Shown in pieces: positions 51,775-62,546 of a stretch of 64,000 bases of DNA. Below the pieces are notes generated by a model that was given only the letters and a program-made list of their open reading frames with translations, did no database searches and was not told the origin of the DNA. The DNA comes from Massilia eurypsychrophila (GTDB taxonomy: Bacteria > Pseudomonadota > Gammaproteobacteria > Burkholderiales > Burkholderiaceae_D). The position numbers and the translations under genes were made by a program. The DNA is taken from contig NZ_PDOC01000014.1 in NCBI RefSeq assembly GCF_002760655.1, positions 62,001 to 126,000 of the forward strand, read 5' to 3'. Every line of letters starts with the position of its first letter. The stretch's first letter is position 1.

Positions 51775-53321
51775 GACTCGGTTTGCGACGGCAGTTGGAT
51801 CGAGTCGGGCATCTTGGTGCCATGCGCGACTGCGTCTTCGATCAAGGGACTCTGGCGCGACGGTGAGCGCGACAGCAGGCCGTAGTACGACGAGAACGGC
51901 AGCTGCGGCACCACCGCCGATTCGCCGTCGCCGCTCGCTTCATCGAGCAGCTGCAGGCCGCCGACGGCGATGACGTACTCGCGCGTGATCTGCAGGTTGT
52001 GGCTGCCGCGTACCTTCGGTATCGCGATCGCGCGGCGCAAGATGGTGGAGATCTCGACGTAGTTCAGCAAGATGATGTTGTCGACCAGGTGCGAGCCCTT
52101 GAGCTCCTGGCTGATCTGCGACAGGCCCAGCAGCTCAGGGCTCTCGTAGTTGAAGAACACGGTCGCCAGCCGGTTCTTGAAGAACGTCGCCATCGCGTAC
52201 AGGTAGTCGGCCACTTCATCGGGGCTGGTCATCTCGTACACCGCGCACGAATCGAATACCACGCAGTCGATGCCTTGTTCTTCGACCAGCTTGATGATGC
52301 GATCGAAGTGGACGTCGAGTTCGAGTTCGAGCGGCGACTCGTAGTGGATGAACAGCTCGCCCCGTTCGACCATGCCGGCCAGGTCGAAGCCGAGCGAGCC
52401 GGCGTTGCGCATCAGCTGGCGCGGATGCTCGTCGAGGCTCACCAGCAGCGTCTTGTGGCCGGCTGTGATCGCCGACGACAGGAACTGCACGCTGAGCACC
52501 GTCTTGCCGGTGCCGGAGATACCGCTGACCATTGTCACCGAGCCCTGGTAGATGCCGCCGTCCATCATCGTGTCGATCGCCGCCGAACCGATCGACAGGC
52601 GTACGTCGGACGTCGGCTGGTCGTTCGAATACACCGGGCGCGATTGCGCGCGCCGGTAGACGTGGATGCCGCGGCCCGCTTCGATGCGCATCGTGTGGCT
52701 GCCGCCGATGAAATCCTGGCCGCGCGACTTGAGCACCGTCAGGCGCCGCTGCACGCGTCGCTTGTTCTCGCCGCGCGTGAGCGAAACGATGGTGTCGAAC
52801 ACGAAGCGTTCGTGCGCCGGCACCGAGTCGATGCTGTCGTCGCGTTCGGCCGTGACCATGGTCGTCACGCCGAGCCGGTTCAGCCCTTCGATGAGCACGT
52901 GGACGTCTTCGCGAAACGGCAGATCGTGCACTTCGGCGTACAGCCGCATCGGCGTCAGGCCGTCGATCAGCAGGCGCTTGGCGCCCATCGCCCTCAGCGA
53001 CGCGGCAAAGGCGCCGTCGGGATTGCGAAACTCGCTCAGTAACACCGCGGGACTGGTCTGGATCACCTTGATCCGGCCGGCGTCGATCTGGCCTTGCAGA
53101 TCCCAGTTGAAGCCGGACGCGTCGCGCAGCAGCTTGGCTGCATCGAGCTCGAACGAGACTATCGCGCCCGGTTCGTCGAATTCGGTGGCGCCGGCATAAA
53201 TGAAGCCGAGGCCCAGCGTCGTCTTGCCCGAGCCCGGCGGACCCTCGACGACCAGGTTGTTATGGCGCGGCACACCGCCGAGCAGAACTTCATCGAGTCC
53301 GGCGATGCCCGTTTTGACCAT
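51771..53321 (-). CDS. KaiC-family double-domain ATPase
   Basis: 516 aa with two RecA-like domains. Walker A motifs are GPPGSGKTT (27-35) and GISGTGKT (267-274). Domain I has SFELDAAKLL where KaiC has the catalytic Glu-Glu pair (here Glu-Leu); domain II has SLDEHPRQLMRNA (Asp-Glu). At the KaiC phosphorylation position, Ser-Thr is replaced by Ser410-His411 before LVDNIILLNYVEI. ATG 53321 has AAGGA upstream. No kaiA or kaiB is in the window. It is coupled to a histidine kinase, so it is a signalling ATPase rather than a complete clock. Confidence 0.92.
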   Translation of the reverse strand: MVKTGIAGLDEVLLGGVPRHNNLVVEGPPGSGKTTLGLGFIYAGATEFDEPGAIVSFELDAAKLLRDASGFNWDLQGQIDAGRIKVIQTSPAVLLSEFRNPDGAFAASLRAMGAKRLLIDGLTPMRLYAEVHDLPFREDVHVLIEGLNRLGVTTMVTAERDDSIDSVPAHERFVFDTIVSLTRGENKRRVQRRLTVLKSRGQDFIGGSHTMRIEAGRGIHVYRRAQSRPVYSNDQPTSDVRLSIGSAAIDTMMDGGIYQGSVTMVSGISGTGKTVLSVQFLSSAITAGHKTLLVSLDEHPRQLMRNAGSLGFDLAGMVERGELFIHYESPLELELDVHFDRIIKLVEEQGIDCVVFDSCAVYEMTSPDEVADYLYAMATFFKNRLATVFFNYESPELLGLSQISQELKGSHLVDNIILLNYVEISTILRRAIAIPKVRGSHNLQITREYVIAVGGLQLLDEASGDGESAVVPQLPFSSYYGLLSRSPSRQSPLIEDAVAHGTKMPDSIQLPSQTES

Positions 53322-53421
53322 ATCCACGTAGATCCTTCGACGCAACTAGTTAAAATCGGTTGCCATTTTACAGCGCCACTTTGTACGCAGGCGCACGCAA
53401 GGATAGGGTGTTGCATTACGG

Positions 53422-54315
53422 TCACGGCTGGTATTGCGGCTCCTGCATGCCTGGCACCTCGACGCGCAGGGAAAGCAGGCAACCGCTGAGCGGATACTGT
53501 TCTCGCTCGGCGTCGGGCCGCTTCAGGCCGGCGCTGGTGATATACAGCGTGCGCAGGTCGTCGCCGCCGAACGCCACCATGGTCGGGCAGCGCATCGGCA
53601 CCTTCACTTCGCGCAGCAGGGCGCCAGCGGCCGAGAAGCGCAGCACGCGGCCGCCTTCGAACATCGCGCACCAGTAGGCGCCTTCACTGTCGACCGCGGC
53701 GCCGTCCGGGCGTCCGCCGTAGCCCGGCGCCGCCTTGTCGGTGTCGAAGCGCTGGAACGGCGCCGGCGCCGACGCCACGCCGGTGCCGGCGTCGAACGCA
53801 TAGCGGTCGATCCGGTGGCTGGTGGTGTCGGCGTGGTACATCGATTTGCCGTCCGGGCTGAAGGCCAGGCCGTTCGACACCGTCATCCCGCCCGACCACG
53901 CGCGCCGCACTTCGCCGCGTTCGAGGCAGAACATCTCGGCGGCCGCCTGCGTGCGCGGCTCGTACATGGTGCCGACCCAGAAGCGGCCGGCAGCGTCGGC
54001 GCGGCCATCATTGAAGCGATACAGTTTCGTGTCGTACGGCGCCGGCGCGATCGCCGTCAGCGCGCCGCTGCCGGTGTCGAGATGGGCGAAGCCGGAGCGC
54101 AGCGCCACCAGCAGGCCGCCGCCGGCGTGCAGCGCCAGCGCGCCCGGCTCGCTCGGCATCGGCCAGGCTGTATGTGCGCCGCTGGCCGGTTCAAGGCTGT
54201 GCACCGCGAAGCCGTCGATGTCGACCCAGTACAGGATCGACGCGCCCGCATCCCACAGTGGACATTCGCCGACCGCCATCGGCTGGTCGTATGCGACCTG
54301 CAGACCGTCGTTCAT
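53422..54315 (-). CDS. SMP-30/gluconolactonase family lactonase
   Basis: 297 aa six-bladed beta-propeller. [20 protein letters not shown] supplies the metal-binding glutamate, [18 protein letters not shown] the asparagine region, and [18 protein letters not shown] and [18 protein letters not shown] the remaining metal-binding and catalytic positions. These enzymes open sugar lactones. Its coupling to pgi (four-base overlap) and closeness to zwf and edd suggest gluconolactone or 6-phosphogluconolactone as substrate; the latter is inference. Confidence 0.9.
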   Translation of the reverse strand: MNDGLQVAYDQPMAVGECPLWDAGASILYWVDIDGFAVHSLEPASGAHTAWPMPSEPGALALHAGGGLLVALRSGFAHLDTGSGALTAIAPAPYDTKLYRFNDGRADAAGRFWVGTMYEPRTQAAAEMFCLERGEVRRAWSGGMTVSNGLAFSPDGKSMYHADTTSHRIDRYAFDAGTGVASAPAPFQRFDTDKAAPGYGGRPDGAAVDSEGAYWCAMFEGGRVLRFSAAGALLREVKVPMRCPTMVAFGGDDLRTLYITSAGLKRPDAEREQYPLSGCLLSLRVEVPGMQEPQYQP

Positions 54316-55955
54316 ACCGCCGCCCTGGCCATCGCGATCAGGCCATTGGTGGAGCTGTCGTGCAGGTCCGGCCGCGGCGCGCCGGTCAGTTCGGCCTCGA
54401 TATTTTTCGCCAGTACCTTGCCCAGTTCGACGCCCCACTGATCGAAGCTGTTGACGTCCCACAGCACGCCTTGCACGAACGTCTTGTGTTCGTACAGCGC
54501 CACCAGCGCGCCCAGCGTGTACGGCGTCAGGTACTCCATCAGGATGGTGTTGCTGGGACGGTTGCCGGGGAAGGTCTTGTGCGGCGCCAGGCGCTCGACT
54601 TCGGTCGCCGTCAGGCCCTGCGCCTGCAGGTCGGCGCGCACTTCGTCGATGTCCTTGCCGCGCATGAACGCTTCCGACTGCGCAAAGCAGTTCGCCAGCA
54701 GCGCGGCATGGTGCTGCGCCAGCTCGTGGCCGGGACGCAGGCTGGCGATGAAGTCGATCGGCGTCAGGTCGCTGCCCTGGTGCAGCAGCTGGAAGTAGGC
54801 GTGCTGGCCGTTGGTGCCGCAGTCGCCCCAGATGACCGGACACGTCGCCGTGTCGACCGCCTGGCCGGTTCGGGTCACGCGCTTGCCGTTGCTCTCCATC
54901 TCGAGCTGCTGCAGGTAGGCGGGAAAGCGGTTCAGGTCCTGGTGGTAGGGCGCGATGGAGACCGAGGCGCAGTCGAGGAACTGGCGGTTCCAGAAGCCCA
55001 CCAGCGCGAGCAGCACGGGCATGTTCTGTTCGAGCGGCGCTTCGACGAAGTGCTGGTCCATCGCGTGCGCGCCGGCGAGAAAATCGCTGAAGTAGCCAAA
55101 GCCGACCGCCAGCGCGATCGGCAGCCCGATCGCCGACCAAACCGAGTAGCGCCCGCCCACCCAGTCCCAGAACGGGAACATGTTGGCCGGGTCGATGCCG
55201 AACTCCTTGATCGCTTCGACATTGGTGGAGACGGCCACGAAGTGGCGCGCCAGCGCGGCCGGCTTGGCATGCGCCAGGAACCACATGCGCGCCGTCTGCG
55301 CGTTGAGCATCGTCTCGCTGGTGGTGAACGTTTTGGAGGCGACGATGAACAGCGTGGTTTCGGGATCGACCTGCGACAGCGTGTTGTCGATGTCGTGGCC
55401 GTCGACGTTCGACACGAAGTGCATCGTCACGCGCGGATGGGCGTATTGGCGCAGCGCCAGGCACACCATCTTGGGGCCAAGGTCGGAGCCGCCGATACCG
55501 ATGTTGACGATGTCGGTGATCGGCTTGCCGCTGTGGCCCAGCCACGCACCGGAGCGCACCGCGTCGCTGAACGCGCGCATCCGCGCCAGCACCGCATGGA
55601 CGTCGGCGATGACGTCCTGGCCGTCGACGCTGAGCGTGGCGTCGCCTGGGGCGCGCAGGGCGGTGTGCAGCACCGCGCGCTGTTCGGTAAGGTTGATTTT
55701 CTCGCCGGCGAACATCGCCTCGCGCCGCGCTTCGACGCCGCGCTCGCGCGCCAGCTCGGCCAGCAATTCAAGCGTGCGCCCGTCAAGGCGGTTTTTTGAA
55801 TAGTCTAGGAACAGGCCGGCCGCTTCCAGCGACATCGTCTTGAAGCGTTGCGGGTCGGCGCCGAACAGGTCGCGCATGCGCGCATCCTTGATGTCGACGG
55901 CGTGGGTGGCGAGCGCCTGGAAGCTGGCGGTAGAGGTAAGGGCAGGCTGGCGCAT
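54312..55955 (-). CDS. pgi: Glucose-6-phosphate isomerase
   Basis: 547 aa. It interconverts glucose-6-phosphate and fructose-6-phosphate. [75 protein letters not shown] and [17 protein letters not shown] are the conserved blocks, including both family signatures. ATG 55955 is the first codon of the family start. A HexR-like box lies 49-63 bases upstream. The lactonase gene follows with a four-base overlap. Confidence 0.96.
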   Translation of the reverse strand: MRQPALTSTASFQALATHAVDIKDARMRDLFGADPQRFKTMSLEAAGLFLDYSKNRLDGRTLELLAELARERGVEARREAMFAGEKINLTEQRAVLHTALRAPGDATLSVDGQDVIADVHAVLARMRAFSDAVRSGAWLGHSGKPITDIVNIGIGGSDLGPKMVCLALRQYAHPRVTMHFVSNVDGHDIDNTLSQVDPETTLFIVASKTFTTSETMLNAQTARMWFLAHAKPAALARHFVAVSTNVEAIKEFGIDPANMFPFWDWVGGRYSVWSAIGLPIALAVGFGYFSDFLAGAHAMDQHFVEAPLEQNMPVLLALVGFWNRQFLDCASVSIAPYHQDLNRFPAYLQQLEMESNGKRVTRTGQAVDTATCPVIWGDCGTNGQHAYFQLLHQGSDLTPIDFIASLRPGHELAQHHAALLANCFAQSEAFMRGKDIDEVRADLQAQGLTATEVERLAPHKTFPGNRPSNTILMEYLTPYTLGALVALYEHKTFVQGVLWDVNSFDQWGVELGKVLAKNIEAELTGAPRPDLHDSSTNGLIAMARAAV

Positions 55956-56003
55956 GGCGTTTCTTGGACGGTTTGTGGTTTAGTGAATAATACCTGAAAT
56001 GAA

Positions 56004-56018
56004 CGTAAATTCACTACG
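56004..56018. promoter_or_regulatory. Predicted HexR box upstream of pgi
   Basis: CGTAAATTCACTACG (minus strand CGTAGTGAATTTACG) is palindromic at both ends and matches the zwf box 1 at 12 of 15 positions. It is 49-63 bases before the pgi start and faces the edd box 110 bases away in the same divergent gap, so one HexR pool could control both operons. Confidence 0.5.
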
Positions 56019-56127
56019 ATTGGACCAAAAAAAACCTCGAACCATCAGCGACTCCAGCTGTCTTATATATGGGCTGGCGCATGTTCTTCATAGAGAAATA
56101 AACGCAAAACGACCAAGGTTTTCAAAA

Positions 56128-56142
56128 CGTAGTAAAATTTCA
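56128..56142. promoter_or_regulatory. Predicted HexR box upstream of edd-eda
   Basis: CGTAGTAAAATTTCA, 25 bases before the edd start. It shares GTAGTAAAATTTC with box 2 of zwf. TAAAAT inside it could be a -10 element, which would again place the repressor on the promoter as at zwf. Confidence 0.6.
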
Positions 56143-56166
56143 GAAATCGAATTCTAAGGGACGATC

Positions 56167-58079
<1,913 letters not shown>

Positions 58080-58083
<4 letters not shown>

Positions 58084-58703
58084 GCATGACCATTCTCGAC
58101 ATGATGCGCATCGCGCGCGTGATTCCCGTCATCGCAATCGACGATCCGGCGCACGCGGTGCCGCTGGCAAAGGCGCTGGTGGCCGGCGGCATCCGCGTGC
58201 TGGAGGTGACTCTTCGCACCGTGCACGGCCTGGCGGCGATTCGCGCGATGAGCGAAGTGGAGGGCGCCATCGTCGGCGTCGGCACGCTGACGCAGCCGTC
58301 CGAATTTGCCGCCGCGCGCGACGCCGGCGCCGTGTTCGGCGTCTCGCCCGGCCTGACCGCCACGCTGATCGAGGCGGCGCGCAAAAGCGGCCTGCCGCTG
58401 CTGCCGGGCGTGATGACGCCGTCGGAAGTGCTGGCCGCGCGCGAAGCGGGTTTTCGCGAACTGAAGCTGTTCCCGGCGGTGCCGGCCGGCGGCGTGGGCC
58501 TGCTCAACGCGATCGGCGGCCCGATTCCGGACGTGACGTTCTGCCCGACCGGCGGCATCTCGATCGACAGCGCGCCGCAGTTCCTGGCGCTGAAAAACGT
58601 CGCCTGCGTCGGCGGCTCGTGGCTGACGCCGAAGGATGCGCTGCAGGCCGGCGACTGGGCGCGCATCACCGAGCTGGCGAGGGCGGCGGCGGCGCTGGGG
58701 TAA
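58080..58703 (+). CDS. eda: KDPG aldolase (2-dehydro-3-deoxy-phosphogluconate aldolase)
   Basis: 207 aa. It splits KDPG to pyruvate and glyceraldehyde-3-phosphate. The catalytic glutamate E42 is in VLEVTLRT and the Schiff-base lysine K129 is in [20 protein letters not shown] and CPTGGIS are also characteristic. It starts at ATG 58080, overlapping the edd stop by four bases, so the pathway's two enzymes are made together. Confidence 0.97.
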
Positions 58704-58706
58704 TTC

Positions 58707-58913
58707 TTGGCCAGCCGCCGGCTTACCGAAGGCGAAGTGGCGATGGCGTCGGCGCTGTTCGGCGCGGCCATCGATTCCGCCAGGGTGCGCATCTTCCATG
58801 CGCAATATTGGTTCATGCACGAGATGGTAAAGCGTGACAGGCTGCATACTGTTGCAAGCAAATTCAATTATGAGACCGCTCTCGGCCACCGCAAGGCGGT
58901 CATTTCCAGTTGA
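58707..58913 (+). pseudogene. Collapsed copy of the HExxH 'Vgr/Rhs-related' gene
   Basis: Directly after eda, the frame LTEGEVAMASALFGAAIDSARVRI matches LTAGETVMASLLFGDAIDYSRVRI of the intact gene at 59867. It then jumps to HAQYWFMHEMV, matching HAQHWFMHEMV. About 37 codons between these blocks are deleted in frame, and the sequence after HEMV is unrelated. The only start is TTG 58707. The second histidine of HExxH is lost, so the product would not bind zinc in the usual way. Confidence 0.8.
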
Positions 58914-58988
58914 GGTCTACCACGATGATAAAGTCGCCTGGAAAAATTTAAACGACAACCCCGGGTCAACACGAAAGAGCAGGCATGT

Positions 58989-59795
58989 ATGCAATTTTTG
59001 AGCGATCTCAACGGCATCGTATGGCTCTTGGCGATTGGCATGAGTCCGGTTTGCCAAGCGCAGCAAACCTGGCGCGCGCTCGATCCTGAAAACACGCTGG
59101 TCATCGATACCGCCAAGGGCCGCGTGATCATCGAAATGCGCCCTGACATGGCGCCACGATCCGTCGAGCGGGTGAAGATTCTGGCGCGTGAAAAAGTCTA
59201 TAACGGGCTGCAGTTCCATCGCGTCATTGGAGACTTCGTTGCACAAACCGGCAATCCAGACAACAAGGATAACGGCAAGTCGGCCTATCCAAACCTGGCG
59301 CCTGAAATGAAGTTCAAGCATCAACGCAAAGCAATCGAAGTCTGGGCCAGCAATGCCAGCGACGCCGCCAGCGGGTTTTTTGGCAGCGTGCCATTTCAGT
59401 CCATACCAATTTCTGCAAATCAGCAAGACTGGCTTGGCTGGGGCGTGCATTGCGCTGGTGTCATGGGAATGGGGCGGGACAAGCCTTTGGACTCGGGGAA
59501 CAGCGAGCTTTATTTCATGCTGGGGACCAGCCGCGACATGGACCACGACTACACCGTGGTCGGGCGCGTGGTCGTCGGAATGGACGTTTTGCGGACGCTG
59601 AAGCAGGGCGAGCCGCCACCAAGTCCGGACATCATGCAATCGGTTCGCTTGCTGTCCGATCTGCCGGGGTTCGAGCGGCCTAAAGTCAGCATCTTGACCG
59701 GCACAGCTTTACGCGCATTTATCCAAAAGGTCCGGCATGAGAAGGCAGCAGATTTCAGTGTTTGTGACGTCGTGGTTCCTTTCAAAATGGAATAG
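58989..59795 (+). CDS. Periplasmic cyclophilin-type peptidyl-prolyl isomerase
   Basis: 268 aa. A signal peptide-like start (GIVWLLAIGMSPVCQAQ) is followed by a cyclophilin domain: NTLVIDTAKGRVIIEMRPDMAPRSVERV, NGLQFHRVIGDFVAQTGNP, CAGVMGMGRD, SELYFMLG and HDYTVVGRVVVGMDVLRTL. Some catalytic positions of human cyclophilin A differ, as in other bacterial periplasmic members. An ~60-residue C-terminal extension is not part of the standard domain. It lies between the collapsed and intact copies of the HExxH gene. Confidence 0.88.
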   Translation: MQFLSDLNGIVWLLAIGMSPVCQAQQTWRALDPENTLVIDTAKGRVIIEMRPDMAPRSVERVKILAREKVYNGLQFHRVIGDFVAQTGNPDNKDNGKSAYPNLAPEMKFKHQRKAIEVWASNASDAASGFFGSVPFQSIPISANQQDWLGWGVHCAGVMGMGRDKPLDSGNSELYFMLGTSRDMDHDYTVVGRVVVGMDVLRTLKQGEPPPSPDIMQSVRLLSDLPGFERPKVSILTGTALRAFIQKVRHEKAADFSVCDVVVPFKME

Positions 59796-59866
59796 CGATA
59801 GCACGTTCAAAACGTACCTGCCGCAATTTAATTTAAAATTGCCATCTCCCAACGCAAAACCAAAAC

Positions 59867-60442
59867 GTGGCCGCCCTCGCTTTCAGCCTTTTACATTCGC
59901 GTCGCTGGCGCCCGCTCACCGCAGGCGAAACTGTAATGGCGTCGCTACTGTTTGGCGATGCCATCGATTATTCGCGCGTGCGCATCCACAGGCGCCGCTA
60001 CATGCCATTTCAGCCCAAGAACTGCGCGATGACGCCGAACGGCAGCATGTACTTCCACCATTCGTGTTTTCTGGACGACTACGCCGCCGGCGACATCCAT
60101 GCGCAGCACTGGTTCATGCACGAGATGGTGCACGTCTGGCAGCACCAGCTTGGCTACCCGGTGCGCCTGCGCGGCGCCGTGCGGCTCGGGCTCAGTTACG
60201 AGTATCTGCTGCACGCCGGCGCCACCCTGGCCGACTTCAACATGGAGGCGCAGGGCGACCTGCTGGCCGACTATTTTGTCCTCAAGCACCGCGACGCGCC
60301 GAAAGTGATGCGCTGGCGCCGCAACGCCGCCAGCCTGGCGCTGTTCGAGGAGGTGCTGGACGGCTTTCTGGTCGATCCGGCAAATCGCTCCCACTTGCCG
60401 CGGACGCTTGCGCGACGTTTCCGCGGGGTGTCGGCGGCGTAG
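59867..60442 (+). CDS. HExxH zinc-metallopeptidase-like protein ('Vgr/Rhs-related')
   Basis: 191 aa from GTG 59867. RPLTAGETVMASLLFGDAIDYSRVRIH, NCAMTPNGSMYFHHS and AQHWFMHEMVHVWQHQLGY form the conserved core. HEMVH is an HExxH zinc site with a possible third ligand further on (FNMEAQGDLLADYF). Close sequences are usually labelled 'vgr-related' or 'type IV secretion protein Rhs' and can occur as toxin-like C-terminal domains. Whether it is an effector, a peptidase or an orphan domain is not determinable here. It has no signal peptide. Confidence 0.75.
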   Translation: MAALAFSLLHSRRWRPLTAGETVMASLLFGDAIDYSRVRIHRRRYMPFQPKNCAMTPNGSMYFHHSCFLDDYAAGDIHAQHWFMHEMVHVWQHQLGYPVRLRGAVRLGLSYEYLLHAGATLADFNMEAQGDLLADYFVLKHRDAPKVMRWRRNAASLALFEEVLDGFLVDPANRSHLPRTLARRFRGVSAA

Positions 60443-60527
60443 CTTTTGCGCCAAATCAACCCCATTTGGGCTGCAAGCCGTACGCTAAGAGTTTTCTAAA
60501 TGCAATCTTTTCCCCGGCGAGGGCCCC

Positions 60528-61034
60528 ATGTCATTGCGTTTTCTTCTTCCGTTGATCCTGCTGCTGCCCGCGGCCTGGCCACATGCCGCCCCGGCGCCGC
60601 GCAGTGGCGAGGCGGAGGTGCGGGAAGCCAAAGGCGGCCTGCCATGCTTTACCATCTCACAGCGCGAAGAGCAGCGCGGCGGCGCGCCCGACTTCCAGGC
60701 CGTCACCGTGTTCGACCCGTCGAGCCGGCCGCGCGCCAAGATGTGGACGATGGCGATGCCGCCGGACCGCACCTTTCCGGTGCTGTTTACCATGTGCATC
60801 CCATACGCGGGCAGGGTGCAGTCGCTGCCGCAGACCAAATCGGTGATGCTGGAAAACGGCAAGGTCTACGAGGTGCAGATCGACGTGCGCCCTGGCGGCG
60901 GACCGAACCAGCCGCGCCGCTACGACGCCCGTTTCTGCCTGGCCAAGCAGCGCGACGGCAGCGTCCAGGTGCGCCACATCGCCGCCGGCGAGCAGGAGGG
61001 GCGCAACGTGTACGGCTGCGTCCCGCCGAAATAA
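60528..61034 (+). CDS. Small secreted protein with four cysteines; possible T6SS-immunity-like fold
   Basis: 168 aa. Signal peptide LRFLLPLILLLPAAWPHA, with no clear lipobox. The mature part has CFTISQREEQRGGAPDFQAVTVFD, then MWTMAMPPDRTFPVLFTMCIPYAG, RYDARFCLAKQRDG and a final GRNVYGCVPPK. The order C...C(I/V)PYG...Y-x-A-x-FC...C reminds me of putative periplasmic T6SS immunity lipoproteins; this is a weak recollection, not a search. Its position 85 bases after the HExxH gene would fit an effector/immunity pairing. Confidence 0.6.
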   Translation: MSLRFLLPLILLLPAAWPHAAPAPRSGEAEVREAKGGLPCFTISQREEQRGGAPDFQAVTVFDPSSRPRAKMWTMAMPPDRTFPVLFTMCIPYAGRVQSLPQTKSVMLENGKVYEVQIDVRPGGGPNQPRRYDARFCLAKQRDGSVQVRHIAAGEQEGRNVYGCVPPK

Positions 61035-61222
61035 TCCGGCCGGGTCACCCTCCGCAAACACTTTCTTTTCGTGAGACGCGACGCCGCTCGGCCGCCTGCA
61101 AATCGGCCGCACGTTCATCGCGCTCAAGGCGCGCGCCCGACAGGGCCGTCATCATGACACTGTCCGCGCGCTGATCGGCACGGCCACTACAATAGCGAAC
61201 TTAACCTGCAAGGAACATTGCC

Positions 61223-61549
61223 ATGAACCGTTTTACTGTGTGCTTGTTCGCGCTGGCGCTGTCGGCCGGCGCCGTGTTCGGCCAGCAGCCGCACGGCGCG
61301 CCGGCCATCGATGCCGCGGCAGCGGCCCCGCTGACGAAGGCCGAAGTCATGAAGGTCGACAAGGAAGCCGGCAAGATCACCATCAAGCACGGCTTCATCG
61401 AAAACCTGAAGATGCCGGCAATGACGATGGCGTTCAAGGTGGCCGACGTGGCCATGCTCGAGCAGGTGCGCATCGGCGACAAGGTCACCTTCTTCGCCGA
61501 AAAAGTGGACGGTAAATTTATCGTGACGAAACTCGAAGCGGTGAAATAA
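61223..61549 (+). CDS. CusF-like periplasmic copper-binding protein
   Basis: 108 aa. Signal peptide (FTVCLFALALSAGAVFG) and a CusF-type OB-fold: EVMKVDKEAGKITIKHGFIENLKMPAMTMAFKV, then VRIGDKVTFFAEKVDGKFIVTKLE. The metal ligands His and both Met residues of CusF (H...PxMTM) are present, but the capping tryptophan of E. coli CusF is a methionine here. It stands alone, with no CusCBA pump or copper ATPase gene nearby. A Cu(I)/Ag(I) binding role is likely by family. Confidence 0.88.
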   Translation: MNRFTVCLFALALSAGAVFGQQPHGAPAIDAAAAAPLTKAEVMKVDKEAGKITIKHGFIENLKMPAMTMAFKVADVAMLEQVRIGDKVTFFAEKVDGKFIVTKLEAVK

Positions 61550-61556
61550 GCAGCGG

Positions 61557-62528
61557 TTACTGCCGTACCAACTTCAACTGCTCGTCGGCGTCGGCGCGCA
61601 TTTTCGGCGGCAGCGCCGGCTTGAATGCCAGCGCCTTGCCGTACGACGCCACAGCATTCGGTATGTCGCCCAGCGCCTGCTGCGACTTGGCGATGCGGTA
61701 CCAGCTGGTGGCGCGCCGGGTCATTGCATTGGCCTGCTCGAAGCCGGCGATCGCTTCGCGGTGCTTGCCCAGTTCCTGCTGCACGCGCGCCATCCCGTAA
61801 ACGGCGTTCTCGCTGTCGGGAAAGCGTTTTTGCGCCTCGCGGAACATGCGTTCGCTGTCGGCGTATTTCTTGTCGCTAAGGTACTTTTGGCCCAGATTGT
61901 TGATCAGGTCGCGCTGGCCTTCGGCCACTGCCTCGTTGCTGCTGACCGGCATCCCCAGCACCGTCGCTTCGGCCTTGGCGAACTTGTCGTCGGCCGCGTC
62001 GAGGCGCGCCAGCATCAGCTTGCCGGCTTCCGGATTGATCAGTGCGGTCTGCGCCGCCAGCGCCTGGGCCTTGCCGGTGCCGCCGCCGACCACGCCTGGC
62101 GCCTGCATGTAATAGGTCATCAGCGAGAAACGCGCATCCATGTTCTGCGGATCGAGCTCGACTGCCGTCTTGAATGCATCGCGGATCTTGCCGGCGTAAC
62201 CGATGGCCGACATGATGCCGGCCGTGACGGCCTTGGTGCCGAGCGCGTTGCCGTAGGCCAGGTGGCAGTTCGACACCTTCGGCTGGGCGGCGATGCAGCG
62301 CTCGCCGAGCTTGACGGCATCGTCGATGCGTCCTTCGGCCAGCGCGACTTCGCTGGTGACGACCAGCGCGTCGGCGTTGCCGGCATCCTGCGCCAGCTTG
62401 GCACTGGCGATACGTGCGACGTCGTCAAACTTGCGCGCCTTCATCAGGGCCGAGTACTCGTTGGCCGAAGCTTGTGCGCACAGCAGCAGGCCGAGCGCGC
62501 CGACGGCGATTGCGTGGGAGATTCTCAT
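61557..62528 (-). CDS. Periplasmic TPR protein
   Basis: 323 aa. Signal peptide (AIAVGALGLLLCAQASANE). Several TPR-like helix pairs follow (NADALVVTSEVALAEGRIDDAVKLGERCIAAQP, NLGQKYLSDKKYADSERMFREAQKRFPDSENAVYGMARVQQELGKHREAIAGFEQANA, SWYRIAKSQQALGDIPNAVASYGKALAFKP). TPR proteins serve as protein-binding scaffolds. It is downstream of the MacB-like permease in the same direction (18-base gap) and could be an accessory of the exporter. Convergent with the CusF-like gene, seven bases apart. Confidence 0.8.
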   Translation of the reverse strand: MRISHAIAVGALGLLLCAQASANEYSALMKARKFDDVARIASAKLAQDAGNADALVVTSEVALAEGRIDDAVKLGERCIAAQPKVSNCHLAYGNALGTKAVTAGIMSAIGYAGKIRDAFKTAVELDPQNMDARFSLMTYYMQAPGVVGGGTGKAQALAAQTALINPEAGKLMLARLDAADDKFAKAEATVLGMPVSSNEAVAEGQRDLINNLGQKYLSDKKYADSERMFREAQKRFPDSENAVYGMARVQQELGKHREAIAGFEQANAMTRRATSWYRIAKSQQALGDIPNAVASYGKALAFKPALPPKMRADADEQLKLVRQ

Positions 62529-62546
62529 GGGAGCCTTTTAGAAAGT

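Noticed and set aside
51771-53321. Circadian clock locus
   Set aside because: kaiA and kaiB are absent in the window and the phosphosite and catalytic residues differ from clock KaiC.
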